Source: Phycisphaerales bacterium UBA3190
Lineage (GTDB): Bacteria; Planctomycetota; Phycisphaerae; Phycisphaerales; UBA1924
Length of the DNA stretch: 22,703 bases
Direction: 5' to 3'
NCBI GenBank assembly: GCA_002364005.1
Contig: DEXG01000021.1
Coordinates: forward strand, 35,029 to 57,731
Part shown: positions 14,030 to 22,467 of the stretch, piece by piece
How the letters are laid out: the number at the start of each line of letters is the position of its first letter
Position numbering within the stretch: position 1 is the stretch's first letter
Program-made: the position numbers and the translations under genes
The notes under the pieces: model-generated
What the model was told of the DNA's origin: nothing
Seen by the model: only the letters and a program-made list of their open reading frames with translations
The model's database searches: none

Positions 14030-15379
14030 TTATTCGCCGCCGACAGGCGGGGGTTTCGGCGCATCGGCAAGAGGGGCGCTGACCACGCACCGGGGCAGCT
14101 CAATCGAGATCGTCGTCCCGCTCTGGTACACGCTTTCCAGCGAGACAGCCCCGCCCAGGCGGCGTGCGGCGTGCTTCACGATCGCTAAGCCCAGCCCGGT
14201 TCCGCGTTTGGCCGCCGTCCCACTGCGGGCCTGGTCCACCTGATAGAAACGCTCAAAGACGCGTTGCTGATGCTGAATCGGGATCCCCACACCTTTGTCA
14301 ATCACCCGGATGAGCACCCCGTCGTGGTGCTCTTCGAGCCCATCTGGCACGCCGAGCGTGCGGTCGATCGGCACCGACGCGATCTGGGCCACGACCTTGA
14401 CCGCGGTCCCCTCGTGGGCAAACTTGATCGCGTTGCTCACCAGATTGCGCAGCATGAGTTTCAGCAGCACCGGGTCCGAACGGATGACACCCAGCCCGTC
14501 ACCGAGTTCGGTCACCAGCCGCAGCTCCCGCCGCTCCGCCTGGGTGAGCAGCTCGGCGAACACCGAATCGGTCAGCTCGGAGAGGTTGATGTCGCACACA
14601 TTCACCGGCAGATCGTCGGCCTCAAGCTTCGACAGATCCAGCAGGTCCCGGGCCAGCAGCTCCAGACGCACGGCGTTGCTCGAGATCATCTCGAGCAGCC
14701 GGCCCGACATACGCTCGTCGTCTCGCGCCGGGCCCATCAGGGTTTCGGCGGCTCCCTTGATCGAAGCGATGGGGGTGCGGAGTTCATGGCTCGCGTTGGC
14801 CGCGAAGTCCGCCTTGAGCGTGACCGCCCGCGACAGCTCGGTGATATCCCGAAAGGTCATCACCGCACCACCAAAATCGGGGACCGGGTCCGCCGAGATA
14901 TCAAAGTCGCGCATCTCGCCCCGAATGGCGATCGAAGCGCGGGCGTGCCCGGGCTCGCCCCCGCGTGCCAGCTGCTCCAGCTCGTGCAGCACCCGTTGCG
15001 TGAGGAGTTCGTCGATCCTCCGCCCGATCATGCGCTCGTCGATCCCCAGCACCGCGTTGGCCCGATTGTTGCTTCGCACGAGCGAACCGCCCTCATCGGT
15101 CGCGATAATCGGGATATCGGCGGCATCAAACAGCCCGCGCAGCAGCATCTCGCGTGATTGTTCCAGCTCCGCTTCCTCGTGAAACGCGTTGAGTTCGCGC
15201 TCGATCGAACGGGAGTGGTTCAGATCCCGGGCCGCCAGCACCGGTATGACCAGGGTGCACAATGCCGCCAACAGCAGGAAGATCGGGAGAAAGACCCCGA
15301 TGATGATCGAGCCGAGGGTGATCGAAAAAACGACCCACCAGAGCCCCAAGGGCTGTGTGTTTTCAGAGCGCATGCGCAT
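14030..15379 (-). CDS. phoR: PhoR-type membrane sensor histidine kinase
   Basis: 449 residues. Two N-terminal membrane segments lie in residues 13-50, then a PAS-like domain (about 80-185; MTFRDITELSR). The HisKA domain has the phosphorylatable His198 in FAANASHELRTP, and the ATP-binding domain shows the N box LRNLVSNAIKFA, G1 DKGVGIP and G2 RGTGLGLAIVKH. This is the standard PhoR layout: a kinase and phosphatase for the partner regulator under phosphate limitation. It lies 32 bases downstream of the regulator gene on the same strand. No pst or phoU gene is in the window. Identity as PhoR rests on layout and partner; another signal cannot be excluded. Confidence 0.82.
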   Translation of the reverse strand: MRMRSENTQPLGLWWVVFSITLGSIIIGVFLPIFLLLAALCTLVIPVLAARDLNHSRSIERELNAFHEEAELEQSREMLLRGLFDAADIPIIATDEGGSLVRSNNRANAVLGIDERMIGRRIDELLTQRVLHELEQLARGGEPGHARASIAIRGEMRDFDISADPVPDFGGAVMTFRDITELSRAVTLKADFAANASHELRTPIASIKGAAETLMGPARDDERMSGRLLEMISSNAVRLELLARDLLDLSKLEADDLPVNVCDINLSELTDSVFAELLTQAERRELRLVTELGDGLGVIRSDPVLLKLMLRNLVSNAIKFAHEGTAVKVVAQIASVPIDRTLGVPDGLEEHHDGVLIRVIDKGVGIPIQHQQRVFERFYQVDQARSGTAAKRGTGLGLAIVKHAARRLGGAVSLESVYQSGTTISIELPRCVVSAPLADAPKPPPVGGE

Positions 15380-15412
15380 ACGACCATCATACTTGGTGCG
15401 GGGGTGGTGTGT

Positions 15413-16147
15413 TTACCGCTCGGCGGGTTGCGGGGCATCTGCACGATAGCCCACGCCTCGCACGGTGGAGATCATCCCCGAATGCGGGGCGATCTTCTTC
15501 CGGAGGGCGGTGACATGGACATCGATGGTGCGTTCGGTGACCGTGACGCCCGGCCCGATGGCGCTGGAGATCAGCGCCGGGCGGGTCATCACCTTGCCCT
15601 CATTGGCGATCAGGGTCGAGAGCAGCCGGAACTCGGTGATCGTCAGCGAGATCGGGGTGTCGTCCACGCTCGCCTGATGCTCATTGAGATCGATCGCCAC
15701 CGGGCCCAGCGTCAGCACCGAGTCGCGCCCGCCGGGATTCTGCCCACGGGTCCGACGCGCCATCGCATCGATGCGGGCCAGCAGCACCTGCATAGAAAAA
15801 GGTTTGCTGATGTAATCGTCGGCCCCAGCGCCAAGCCCCTCCAGCTCGTGCCCCTCTTCAGACTTGGCCGTCAGCATGATAATGGGCAGGGAGGCCGTTT
15901 CCGTCTGGCTTCGGAGCCGACGGGCGACCTCGATGCCATTGATTTCGGGCATCATCACATCAAGCACCACCAGGTCGGGCTGGCGTGATTTGGCCAAATC
16001 CAGTGCATCCCGCCCGTTCCCCGCGGTCAGCACCGTGTGCCCCTGCTGCTGCAGGTTGTAGGCGATCAGCTCGACCAGATCGGGCTCGTCATCGACAACC
16101 AGGACGGTCAGCGGGCTGCTCGTGTGCGAGGCGGGCTTGTTGCTCAT
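15413..16147 (-). CDS. phoB: PhoB-type OmpR-family response regulator
   Basis: 244 residues. The receiver domain has the acidic pair in VVDDEPD, the phosphoacceptor Asp63 in VVLDVMMPE, Thr in MLTAKSEEG and Lys in YISKPFS. The C-terminal winged helix ends with VTERTIDVHVTALRKKI and STVRGVGYRA. This is a DNA-binding activator of the OmpR/PhoB type. The ATG at 16147 has AAGGA 7 bases upstream. It is the first gene of the pair with the kinase and is divergent from the first porin, from which it is separated by 299 bases. Confidence 0.85.
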   Translation of the reverse strand: MSNKPASHTSSPLTVLVVDDEPDLVELIAYNLQQQGHTVLTAGNGRDALDLAKSRQPDLVVLDVMMPEINGIEVARRLRSQTETASLPIIMLTAKSEEGHELEGLGAGADDYISKPFSMQVLLARIDAMARRTRGQNPGGRDSVLTLGPVAIDLNEHQASVDDTPISLTITEFRLLSTLIANEGKVMTRPALISSAIGPGVTVTERTIDVHVTALRKKIAPHSGMISTVRGVGYRADAPQPAER

Positions 16148-16446
16148 GGTGCGTTCCTTGTAGGGGTGGGCTCGTGGTCAAGAGAAAACCAGCGAGACCG
16201 GCTTGGTGATCGTATCCGCGCACCGAATCACCCAAATCGTTTCTTGTGAACAGTTTACCGAATCTGAACAAAGTGCGGCTCCCAGATGGGCTTCTTTCGT
16301 GCTTCTTGATGGGAATTGCCGAAGTTGTGGGGTATCCATGCGATTGCGGGCGTATGACGCAAGAGCGTTTTGCTGTCGCTACAATCGCTCGAATCGCCGA
16401 ACCAACCCACGCGACCCTTCGCGTGCTGACACCGCAGGACCACAAG
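16148..16446. promoter_or_regulatory. Divergent control region of the response regulator and porin 1
   Basis: No gene is seen here. For the regulator (minus strand), TTTGGG (16236-16231) and TACGAT (16214-16209) with a 16-base spacer are a plausible promoter. For porin 1 (plus strand), TACAAT (16380-16385) is a good -10 with no convincing -35, giving a leader of about 55 bases. No Pho box could be made out here. Confidence 0.35.
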
Positions 16447-17790
16447 ATGCTGAAGCGTTGCGCGCTACCCGTCATCGCCATGACCACGCTGCTGAGCGGA
16501 ACGCCGGCCAATGCCGGCGATCTCTCATCGCTCACGCGCGCCTCAAGCATGCGTGCACAGCCCGATTCGCGCGTCGAGCCGGCATGGTTCGTCGATCGCG
16601 CCGACAACAGCAGCATGCGCCTGAGCGTGCTCTCCCAGACCCGCTACACCCTGAGCAACCGCGAATCGGGCTTCACGCCCTCCGATGACACCGCGACCAT
16701 CGGCTTCTCGCAGCCCCGCACCCAGATCGCCATGGAGGGGAACATCGTTTCCTCCCAGTTCAACTACAAGCTCAGCTTCGATTTCGGTGATGCCGAACTC
16801 TCCCGGGGGCGTGGGAACGCCCCAGCCGTCGCCGGTTCCACAGGCAGCCCCATGCTGCTCGACGCATACGCGCAGTACAACTTCAGCGGCAAACGCGATG
16901 GGTACTACCTCAAGTTCGGGCAGTTCCAATCCATCGTCAATACCGAAGAAGCCGTCGATTCAAGCATGCAGCTGGCCATCGATCGCTCGCTGATCTCCGA
17001 GCTCTTCGGCCCGGGCTACACCCAGGGCATCGCCCTGGGACGCGTTCTTGACAACTACGCGTGGGAAATCTCGATCAACGACGGCGGACGCTTCATCGGC
17101 AAGCGCGAATCGGACAACACCGCGTTCAACAGCGGGAACGAGTCCGATTTGGGCGTCTCGGGCCGGTTTGATTGGAAAATCAAAGGCGACTGGCAGCAGT
17201 TCAGCGACTTCACCAGCTGGCGTGGCTCAAACGAGGCCGCCAAGGTCGGGGCCGGGTTCATCTACCAGTTCAATGGCCAAACGAACCCCGGGATCAACAC
17301 CCCGCCCTTCCTCGCGGTGACCACCGATTCGGGGCAGTATGTGACCTGGACGGTTGATTACCAGTACGAAAACGACGGCTGGAACTTCTTCGCCGCCTAC
17401 ACCGGCATGTGGGTTGATTTCGAGTTCCCGGGCGGCACGCTCGGCTCGCTGCACAACGGGCTTCTGGCCCAGGGCGGGTGGTTCATCAGTGAGAGCAGCG
17501 AGTTGTACGCTCGCGCTGAGGTCTTCTGGATCGACAAAGACTTCCGGAACGGCTTCGGGCTCCCGAACGGGTACATCCACCGTTTGCTGACGGTTGGCGT
17601 GAACAAGTACCTCATCCCCGAGAGCCATGCCGCCAAACTGTCTGCTGATTTCAGCTATGCCTTCGACTCGCTCAGCGTCCTGAGCGTGGGTCCGGACTCG
17701 ATGGTCCTGCCTGACCCGGGCGTGACGGGGTTCCTGGGTTTGACCGATGAAGAGTTCGTCTTCCGCATGCAACTGCAACTCCTCTTCTGA
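16447..17790 (+). CDS. Outer-membrane porin 1 (phosphate-selective porin O/P-like)
   Basis: 447 residues from the ATG at 16447, with AGGA 7 bases upstream. The signal peptide MLKRCALPVIAMTTLLSG ends at PANA/GD; longer upstream frames would bury it, which decides the start. The mature protein is built of alternating beta-strand segments rich in aromatic girdle residues and ends in LQLLF. A C-terminal phenylalanine is the BAM recognition signal. It shares FTSWRGSN, NTAFNSGNESD and IPESHAAKLSAD with the three porins downstream and is the most diverged of the four. Its N-terminal segment matches the others only weakly. Confidence 0.82.
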   Translation: MLKRCALPVIAMTTLLSGTPANAGDLSSLTRASSMRAQPDSRVEPAWFVDRADNSSMRLSVLSQTRYTLSNRESGFTPSDDTATIGFSQPRTQIAMEGNIVSSQFNYKLSFDFGDAELSRGRGNAPAVAGSTGSPMLLDAYAQYNFSGKRDGYYLKFGQFQSIVNTEEAVDSSMQLAIDRSLISELFGPGYTQGIALGRVLDNYAWEISINDGGRFIGKRESDNTAFNSGNESDLGVSGRFDWKIKGDWQQFSDFTSWRGSNEAAKVGAGFIYQFNGQTNPGINTPPFLAVTTDSGQYVTWTVDYQYENDGWNFFAAYTGMWVDFEFPGGTLGSLHNGLLAQGGWFISESSELYARAEVFWIDKDFRNGFGLPNGYIHRLLTVGVNKYLIPESHAAKLSADFSYAFDSLSVLSVGPDSMVLPDPGVTGFLGLTDEEFVFRMQLQLLF

Positions 17791-17883
17791 GCCTCAAAGC
17801 ACCATTGCAAGCGAATGCTGGCTGATTTTGCGCGGCTTGTGCAAAGTTTTTACCATTACGGACAACTTGGTCGTTTGTGGGTG

Positions 17884-17890
17884 CTAGTAT
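17884..17890 (+). promoter_or_regulatory. Extended -10 element upstream of porin 2
   Basis: TGCTAGTAT (17882-17890) carries an extended TGn before TAGTAT, 105 bases before the porin 2 ATG. The same CTAGTAT string occurs upstream of porin 4 (21115-21121). Confidence 0.4.
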
Positions 17891-17995
17891 ACCCGAACTG
17901 GACCGATACCAGAGTTGGTGCCCGCAAACATGCCGGTGCCGAGTGTAAGTAAGGTAGAGTGTCAACCCCATTTGACTTGAAGAGGAGGCTCATCA

Positions 17996-19288
17996 ATGAG
18001 CAGCACAATGCAGAAGACAGGCGTAGCCATCGTTCTGGCGACTCTCAGCGGCATGGCGTTCGGTCAGAGCGACATCGATCTCGATCGCGCGTACGCATCA
18101 CAGCTTCGCAGCGATGCCCAGACCCGTTCGAGCCTGCTGGGCAACACCAACAGCGCCAATGTCAATGTCGAGGTCATGACCCAGATCCGGTACATGTACA
18201 ACTCGCGTGACGAGATGACCGCTGGTGCCCTTGGCGACAGCGACACCACCATGGGCTTCGATACACCCCGCACGCAGGTCCGCCTGAGCGGCAGCGTCAC
18301 CGACGACATCTCAGGGCTGATCGTGTTCGACTTCGGCTCAGCCGAGAACGGCACCGCTCAGGGCAGCGCCAACCTGCTCGTGGCTCAGGCCGCCTGGTCG
18401 CTCAACGACAACTGGGCCGTCCTCATGGGGCAGTGGCACAACCCGGTCATGGGTTCGGAGAACTTCGCCCCAGAGCACACCCTCGCTGTGGACAAGTCGT
18501 TCACCAACGAGTTCTTTAATGTCGGTTACACCCAGGGCGTGGCACTGGCCTACGCCAGCGACAACTTCAAGTTCGTCGGTGCCTTCTCAGATGGTGCCGA
18601 GTATGTCACTAACTACGGCACGGTCTCCAACTCGGCCTTCAACGGTGCCGGCGAGAACGACTTCGGCATCACCGGCCGCGTCGATTGGCTCATCGAGGGT
18701 ACATGGGACCAGTTCGCAGACGCCACCAGCTGGCGTGGCTCGAACTACGGCATCAAGCTCGGTGCCGGTGCCCACTGGCAGACCCAGGGCGATACCAACC
18801 CGGCTGATAACTCGGGCGGCGCTATCGCGGGCTACGAGGACACCGAGGTCACCTTCTGGACCGTCGACGCTCAGGTTGAGGGCGACGGCTGGAACGCCTT
18901 CGTTCAGTATGTGGGCCACGATGTCGACATCACCGCGACAACAGATGTGAACTACACCAACCACGGCTTCATCGCACAGGGCGGCTTCTTCGTCAGCGAT
19001 CAGGTCGAGCTGTTCGGTCGTTACGACATCATCATGCTCGACGATGTCCTCGTTGCCGCGGGCACCGATGACAACTACCAGAGCATCACCGCGGGTATGA
19101 ACTACTACTTCGTGCCCGAGTCGCACGCGGCGAAGTTCACCCTCGATGCCGTCTTTGCCGTCGATGAGAGCACCAACCTTGATGCGATCTACGGCGGCGT
19201 TGGCAGCAATGATCCGAGCGCGACAGGCCTTCTTGGTCTCTCAGACTCGGAGTTCATGCTCCGTGCCCAGATGACCCTGGTCTTCTGA
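17996..19288 (+). CDS. Outer-membrane porin 2 (phosphate-selective porin O/P-like)
   Basis: 430 residues; a strong GAGGAGG lies before the ATG. The signal peptide ends at GMAFGQ. The mature N-terminus DIDLDRAYASQLRSDAQTRS is a helical-looking segment shared with porin 3, then a beta-barrel starts near IRYMYNSRDE. Shared landmarks are TSWRGSN, VPESHAAKFTLDAVF and the terminal TLVF. It is followed by its own intrinsic terminator, so it is probably monocistronic. Ion selectivity cannot be read from the sequence. Confidence 0.85.
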   Translation: MSSTMQKTGVAIVLATLSGMAFGQSDIDLDRAYASQLRSDAQTRSSLLGNTNSANVNVEVMTQIRYMYNSRDEMTAGALGDSDTTMGFDTPRTQVRLSGSVTDDISGLIVFDFGSAENGTAQGSANLLVAQAAWSLNDNWAVLMGQWHNPVMGSENFAPEHTLAVDKSFTNEFFNVGYTQGVALAYASDNFKFVGAFSDGAEYVTNYGTVSNSAFNGAGENDFGITGRVDWLIEGTWDQFADATSWRGSNYGIKLGAGAHWQTQGDTNPADNSGGAIAGYEDTEVTFWTVDAQVEGDGWNAFVQYVGHDVDITATTDVNYTNHGFIAQGGFFVSDQVELFGRYDIIMLDDVLVAAGTDDNYQSITAGMNYYFVPESHAAKFTLDAVFAVDESTNLDAIYGGVGSNDPSATGLLGLSDSEFMLRAQMTLVF

Positions 19289-19292
19289 TCGG

Positions 19293-19320
19293 AAAAAAGC
19301 CCCTCAGACGGGCTTTTTTA
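19293..19320 (+). terminator. Intrinsic terminator of porin 2
   Basis: AAAAAAGCCC, loop CTCAGAC, GGGCTTTTTT: the stem ends in six T. The symmetrical A and T runs would allow it to work in both directions. Confidence 0.88.
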
Positions 19321-19335
19321 CAAACACCGAACAGA

Positions 19336-19353
19336 CTGTCAGGAAATTGTCAA
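19336..19353 (+). promoter_or_regulatory. Pho-box-like direct repeat
   Basis: CTGTCAG-GAAA-TTGTCAA: two 7-base half sites on an 11-base pitch, close to the enterobacterial Pho box (two CTGTCAT half sites four bases apart). It lies in the porin 2-porin 3 gap, about 300 bases before the porin 3 ATG and just upstream of a terminator-like hairpin. Confidence 0.45.
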
Positions 19354-19379
19354 GCGATTAGTTTGTACTTACTTGACTT

Positions 19380-19418
19380 CCGGTAAGACCCCTCTAGGGT
19401 TCTTACCGGTTGTTTTTT
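19380..19418 (+). terminator. Second terminator-like hairpin in the porin 2-3 gap
   Basis: CCGGTAAGA-CCC pairs with GGG-T-TCTTACCGG (one bulge), followed by TTGTTTTTT. It is oriented to the right. It would stop any transcript starting near the Pho-box-like repeat after only about 40 bases, or act as a back-up for the terminator at 19293. The remaining 235 bases to porin 3 hold no gene. Confidence 0.65.
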
Positions 19419-19653
19419 GCGCTCTCGGGTGGAATTTCCGTCCGATAGCCGGAGAATAGTGGTGACAAACATTGGCGTGTACAAACAAAACAGCCGATGA
19501 ATGTCAAACGCGTGCTTCGGTGTGTACCGGCGCACAACCAAACGGGCTCTTGCATGTTGGAGATAGCAAGAGCATCAACTTGTCACGAATGGCCGGATGC
19601 GATCAACGGAGCACTCGGCCGCTCATGTAGGAAGTCATCCGGAGATTGACACC

Positions 19654-20925
19654 ATGAACAACAGCGCTCAAATCACAGCTGCCGCACTCATCGCCGCAGC
19701 AACCAGCTTCGCAACCGCGGGCTCACTCGACCTCGACCGTGCATACGCATCAGAGCTTAAGGCTGATGCAGGTGCTCGTTCGGTTCTGAACCAGGGCAAC
19801 TTCGGCAATGTCGAAGTTTCGGTCGGCGTTCAGTTCGGCTACAGCTACAACAGCCGTAGCGACGACGCAGCCAGCACCCTCGGCGACAACGACACCACCA
19901 TGGGCTTCGGCACTCAGGAAGCCACCGTCGCCATCGAAGGTGATGTCACCGACAACATGCACGCACGCGTCAGCTTCGACTTCGGTCCCAACGACACCGA
20001 CTCGACCGCTGGCCAGGGCATGGCTTACCTCGAAGACGCGTTCGTCGACTGGGCTGTCAACGACAGCTTCGACCTCCGCATCGGTCAGTTCACCCCTGCG
20101 TACTCGGCTGAAGCAAGCACCTCGACGTTCCACACCGTGAACGCCTACCGCTCAGTGACCCACGAGTTCCTCGGCACCCCGTCGTGGACTCAGGGCATCC
20201 AGGCAACCTGGGGTGGCGACACCTGGGACTTCAGCGTCGGCCTCAGCGACGGCCCTGCAAGCTCGAACACCGCGTTCAACTCGTCGTCAGAAGCTGACTT
20301 CGCGCTCAACGCTCGTTTCGACATGTACAGCGACTCGAACAAGGATCGCTTCGCCGATCAGAGCTCGTGGCGCGGTTCGGACACCGGCTGGCGCTTCGGT
20401 GCAGGCCTCCTTTACGCGAGCTACGGCAGCACCAACCCTGCTTCGACCGCTGCTGAAGCTGATGTCCTCTGGTACACCATCGACGGCTCATACGAAGCCG
20501 ACGGCTGGTCAGCTTGGGCTGCCTTCTACGGCACCGACGTTGATCCCGATGTCGGTACCGACCACACCAACTACGGCTTCGAAATCGGTGCCGCAATGTT
20601 CTTCAACGACCAGTGGGAAGGCTTCGTCCGTTGGGACACCCTCCTGCTCGACGATGACGCAGGTGCTGGCCAGACCTCAGGCGAAGATTCATTCAACTTC
20701 CTCGCCGTTGGTGCCAACTACTACTTCGTTCCCGAGAGCCACGCTGCCAAGCTGACTTTCGAGATCGGTGTCTCGCTCGACGAGACCTCGGACATCACCA
20801 ACACCACTGGTGACACCGGTACCACCCCCATCGGTGGCAACGGTGGCTCGACCGGCTTCCTCCCCGATGTTGCGGGCGAAGACGGCCAGTTCATGGTCTC
20901 GGCTCTCATGCAGTGGATGTTCTAA
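19654..20925 (+). CDS. Outer-membrane porin 3 (phosphate-selective porin O/P-like)
   Basis: 423 residues from the ATG at 19654 (GGAG 9 bases upstream). The signal peptide MNNSAQITAAALIAAATSF ends at ATA/GS. The mature start SLDLDRAYASELKADAGARS closely matches porin 2. The barrel begins near GYSYNSRSDD and includes SSWRGSD, NTAFNSSSEADFALNARFDM and VPESHAAKLTFE. A Gly/Thr-rich loop (GDTGTTPIGGNGGSTG) precedes the last strand, which ends in LMQWMF. Codon use is strongly biased, as expected for a highly expressed gene. Confidence 0.86.
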   Translation: MNNSAQITAAALIAAATSFATAGSLDLDRAYASELKADAGARSVLNQGNFGNVEVSVGVQFGYSYNSRSDDAASTLGDNDTTMGFGTQEATVAIEGDVTDNMHARVSFDFGPNDTDSTAGQGMAYLEDAFVDWAVNDSFDLRIGQFTPAYSAEASTSTFHTVNAYRSVTHEFLGTPSWTQGIQATWGGDTWDFSVGLSDGPASSNTAFNSSSEADFALNARFDMYSDSNKDRFADQSSWRGSDTGWRFGAGLLYASYGSTNPASTAAEADVLWYTIDGSYEADGWSAWAAFYGTDVDPDVGTDHTNYGFEIGAAMFFNDQWEGFVRWDTLLLDDDAGAGQTSGEDSFNFLAVGANYYFVPESHAAKLTFEIGVSLDETSDITNTTGDTGTTPIGGNGGSTGFLPDVAGEDGQFMVSALMQWMF

Positions 20926-20975
20926 TCCGCTGCTGATCGCCAAGGCCTCGGCCTGGGCATCACATAGCCATTGCA

Positions 20976-21011
20976 CCGGCCGACCCGAATGGGTCGGCCG
21001 GTTCTTTTTTT
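20976..21011 (+). terminator. Intrinsic terminator of porin 3
   Basis: CCGGCCGACCC, loop GAAT, GGGTCGGCCGG: a perfect 11-bp stem followed by TTCTTTTTTT. Confidence 0.93.
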
Positions 21012-21092
21012 GCCATCATCCAGGTCCAGGGCAGCAGGGTGGCCCCCTCAACTCCTTGCGATGTGAAGATTGCATGAGGGTTCACAACAGCG

Positions 21093-21121
21093 TTTGGATG
21101 GGTCCCAGATTTAGCTAGTAT
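21093..21121 (+). promoter_or_regulatory. Promoter of porin 4
   Basis: TTTGGA (21093-21098) and TAGTAT (21116-21121) are 17 bases apart. This predicts a leader of about 60 bases. Confidence 0.45.
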
Positions 21122-21187
21122 GTGCCATATGTACCAGTCCGCATGGGCGTGCTGGACACGCACCTCTCTTGTTTCAGGGAAACACAC

Positions 21188-22381
21188 ATGAACACCAAGA
21201 TTGCCATCGCTGCGGTTCTCGCGGCATCAGCCGGTCTCGCTCAGGCCGAGACCGATCTGTCACTCGCCCGTTCGTACGAGCTGACCAACGCCGCCTCGGG
21301 CTACGACGCCCTGCTCTCGAACTACAACGCGAGCAATGTCAAGGTCAAGGGTCAGGTCCAGGCACGCTACCAGTACAACTCGCGTGACGATGCCGCCTTG
21401 GGCGACAACGACACCACCATGGGTTTCTCCATCCGTCGCACCAAGGTCGAAGTCTCGGGTGATGTGACCGACAACATCAGCGCCAAGATCAAGTTCGCCT
21501 TCTCGCGCAGCTCGGGTGCAGCAGCACTCGAAGACGCCTACGGCAAGTGGAAGATCAACGACGATGTGACCCTGAAGATCGGTCAGTTCAAGCAGTCCAT
21601 GCTGCGTGAAGAGAACATGTCCTCGTCCAAGCAGCTCGCCAGCGAGCGCTCGGCCGTCAACGAGACCTTCAACCAGGGCTTCAGCCAGGGTATCGAAGCC
21701 AGCTTCGGTGGTGACTCGTGGCGTGGTGCCGTCGGTTTCACCGATGGCTTCGGCACCAGCAACACCGCGTTCAACTCCTCGTCAGAGGCCGACTACGCCC
21801 TCAACGCCCGCTTCGACTTCATCTTCGGCGACGCCGAGTGGGGCCAGTTCGGTCAGTTCACCTCGTGGCGCGGCAGCGCTTCGGGCGGCATGATCGGTGC
21901 AGCCATCGCCTACCAGAGCACGGGCAGCACCAACCCCGCCCTGGCCAACGATGTCGATATGACCACCGGCACCATCGACTTCTCGTATGTCAGCGACGGC
22001 TGGAACCTCTTCGCCGCGGGCGTCTGGCGCAACATGGACACCGGCGCTGGTACCGATATGGACGACTTCGGCGTCATCGTTCAGGGTGGTTTCTTCATCA
22101 CCGATCAGGATGAGCTCTTCGGGCGTTGGGACGCGATCTTCCCCGACAGCAACAACGCTCCCGCCGATGACGACTTCAACGCGCTGACCTTCGGCTGGAA
22201 CCACTACATGGTCCCCGAGAGCCACGCCGCCAAGTTCACGCTCGACCTGAACTACTACCTCGACGCGTCAGACCCGGCGAGTACCATCGTTTCAACTTCC
22301 GCATCGGGCGGTCACAACCTGCTCAGCAGCACCGAGGACGGACAGTTCGGTATCACCGCACAGTTCCAGTTCCTCTTCTGA
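21188..22381 (+). CDS. Outer-membrane porin 4 (phosphate-selective porin O/P-like)
   Basis: 397 residues from the ATG at 21188. The signal peptide MNTKIAIAAVLAASAGLAQA is followed by ETDLSLARSYEL. Shared landmarks are YQYNSRDD, GDNDTTMGFSIRRTKVEV, LKIGQFKQSMLREE, NTAFNSSSEADYALNARFDF, TSWRGSASGG and VPESHAAKFTLDLN, ending in FQFLF. The phrase IGQFK with downstream basic residues is typical of the OprO/OprP group, but the arginine and lysine ladder that gives phosphate selectivity cannot be verified by eye. Closest to porin 3. Confidence 0.87.
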   Translation: MNTKIAIAAVLAASAGLAQAETDLSLARSYELTNAASGYDALLSNYNASNVKVKGQVQARYQYNSRDDAALGDNDTTMGFSIRRTKVEVSGDVTDNISAKIKFAFSRSSGAAALEDAYGKWKINDDVTLKIGQFKQSMLREENMSSSKQLASERSAVNETFNQGFSQGIEASFGGDSWRGAVGFTDGFGTSNTAFNSSSEADYALNARFDFIFGDAEWGQFGQFTSWRGSASGGMIGAAIAYQSTGSTNPALANDVDMTTGTIDFSYVSDGWNLFAAGVWRNMDTGAGTDMDDFGVIVQGGFFITDQDELFGRWDAIFPDSNNAPADDDFNALTFGWNHYMVPESHAAKFTLDLNYYLDASDPASTIVSTSASGGHNLLSSTEDGQFGITAQFQFLF

Positions 22382-22434
22382 TTCTGCTCGGGAAACCGAC
22401 TCCATCGCAGAATCTTCACTCCGGATGACTCTGC

Positions 22435-22467
22435 CGGCGGCCACGGGAAACCGTGGCTGCCGTTTTT
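22435..22467 (+). terminator. Intrinsic terminator of porin 4
   Basis: CGGCGGCCACGG, loop GAAA, CCGTGGCTGCCG: a 12-bp stem with one G-U pair and a stable GNRA loop, followed by five T. Confidence 0.92.

Noticed and set aside
14264..15182. Two further long plus-strand frames opposite the kinase gene
   Set aside because: Low-complexity composition (Ser/Arg or His/Gln) and full overlap with a gene that shows all kinase motifs.
15158..15988. Long open frame on the plus strand opposite the histidine kinase and response regulator genes
   Set aside because: It is the antisense of two clear genes in high-GC DNA, rich in Arg/His/Gln without any family motif.
17791..17880. Terminator after porin 1 (GCAAG...CTTGTGC followed by AGTTTTT)
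   Set aside because: The arms pair only imperfectly over a long loop; too weak to call.
17950..17980. Pho box upstream of porin 2 (GTGTCAA-CCCC-ATTTGAC)
   Set aside because: The second half site does not match, and the position is in the leader next to the ribosome binding site.
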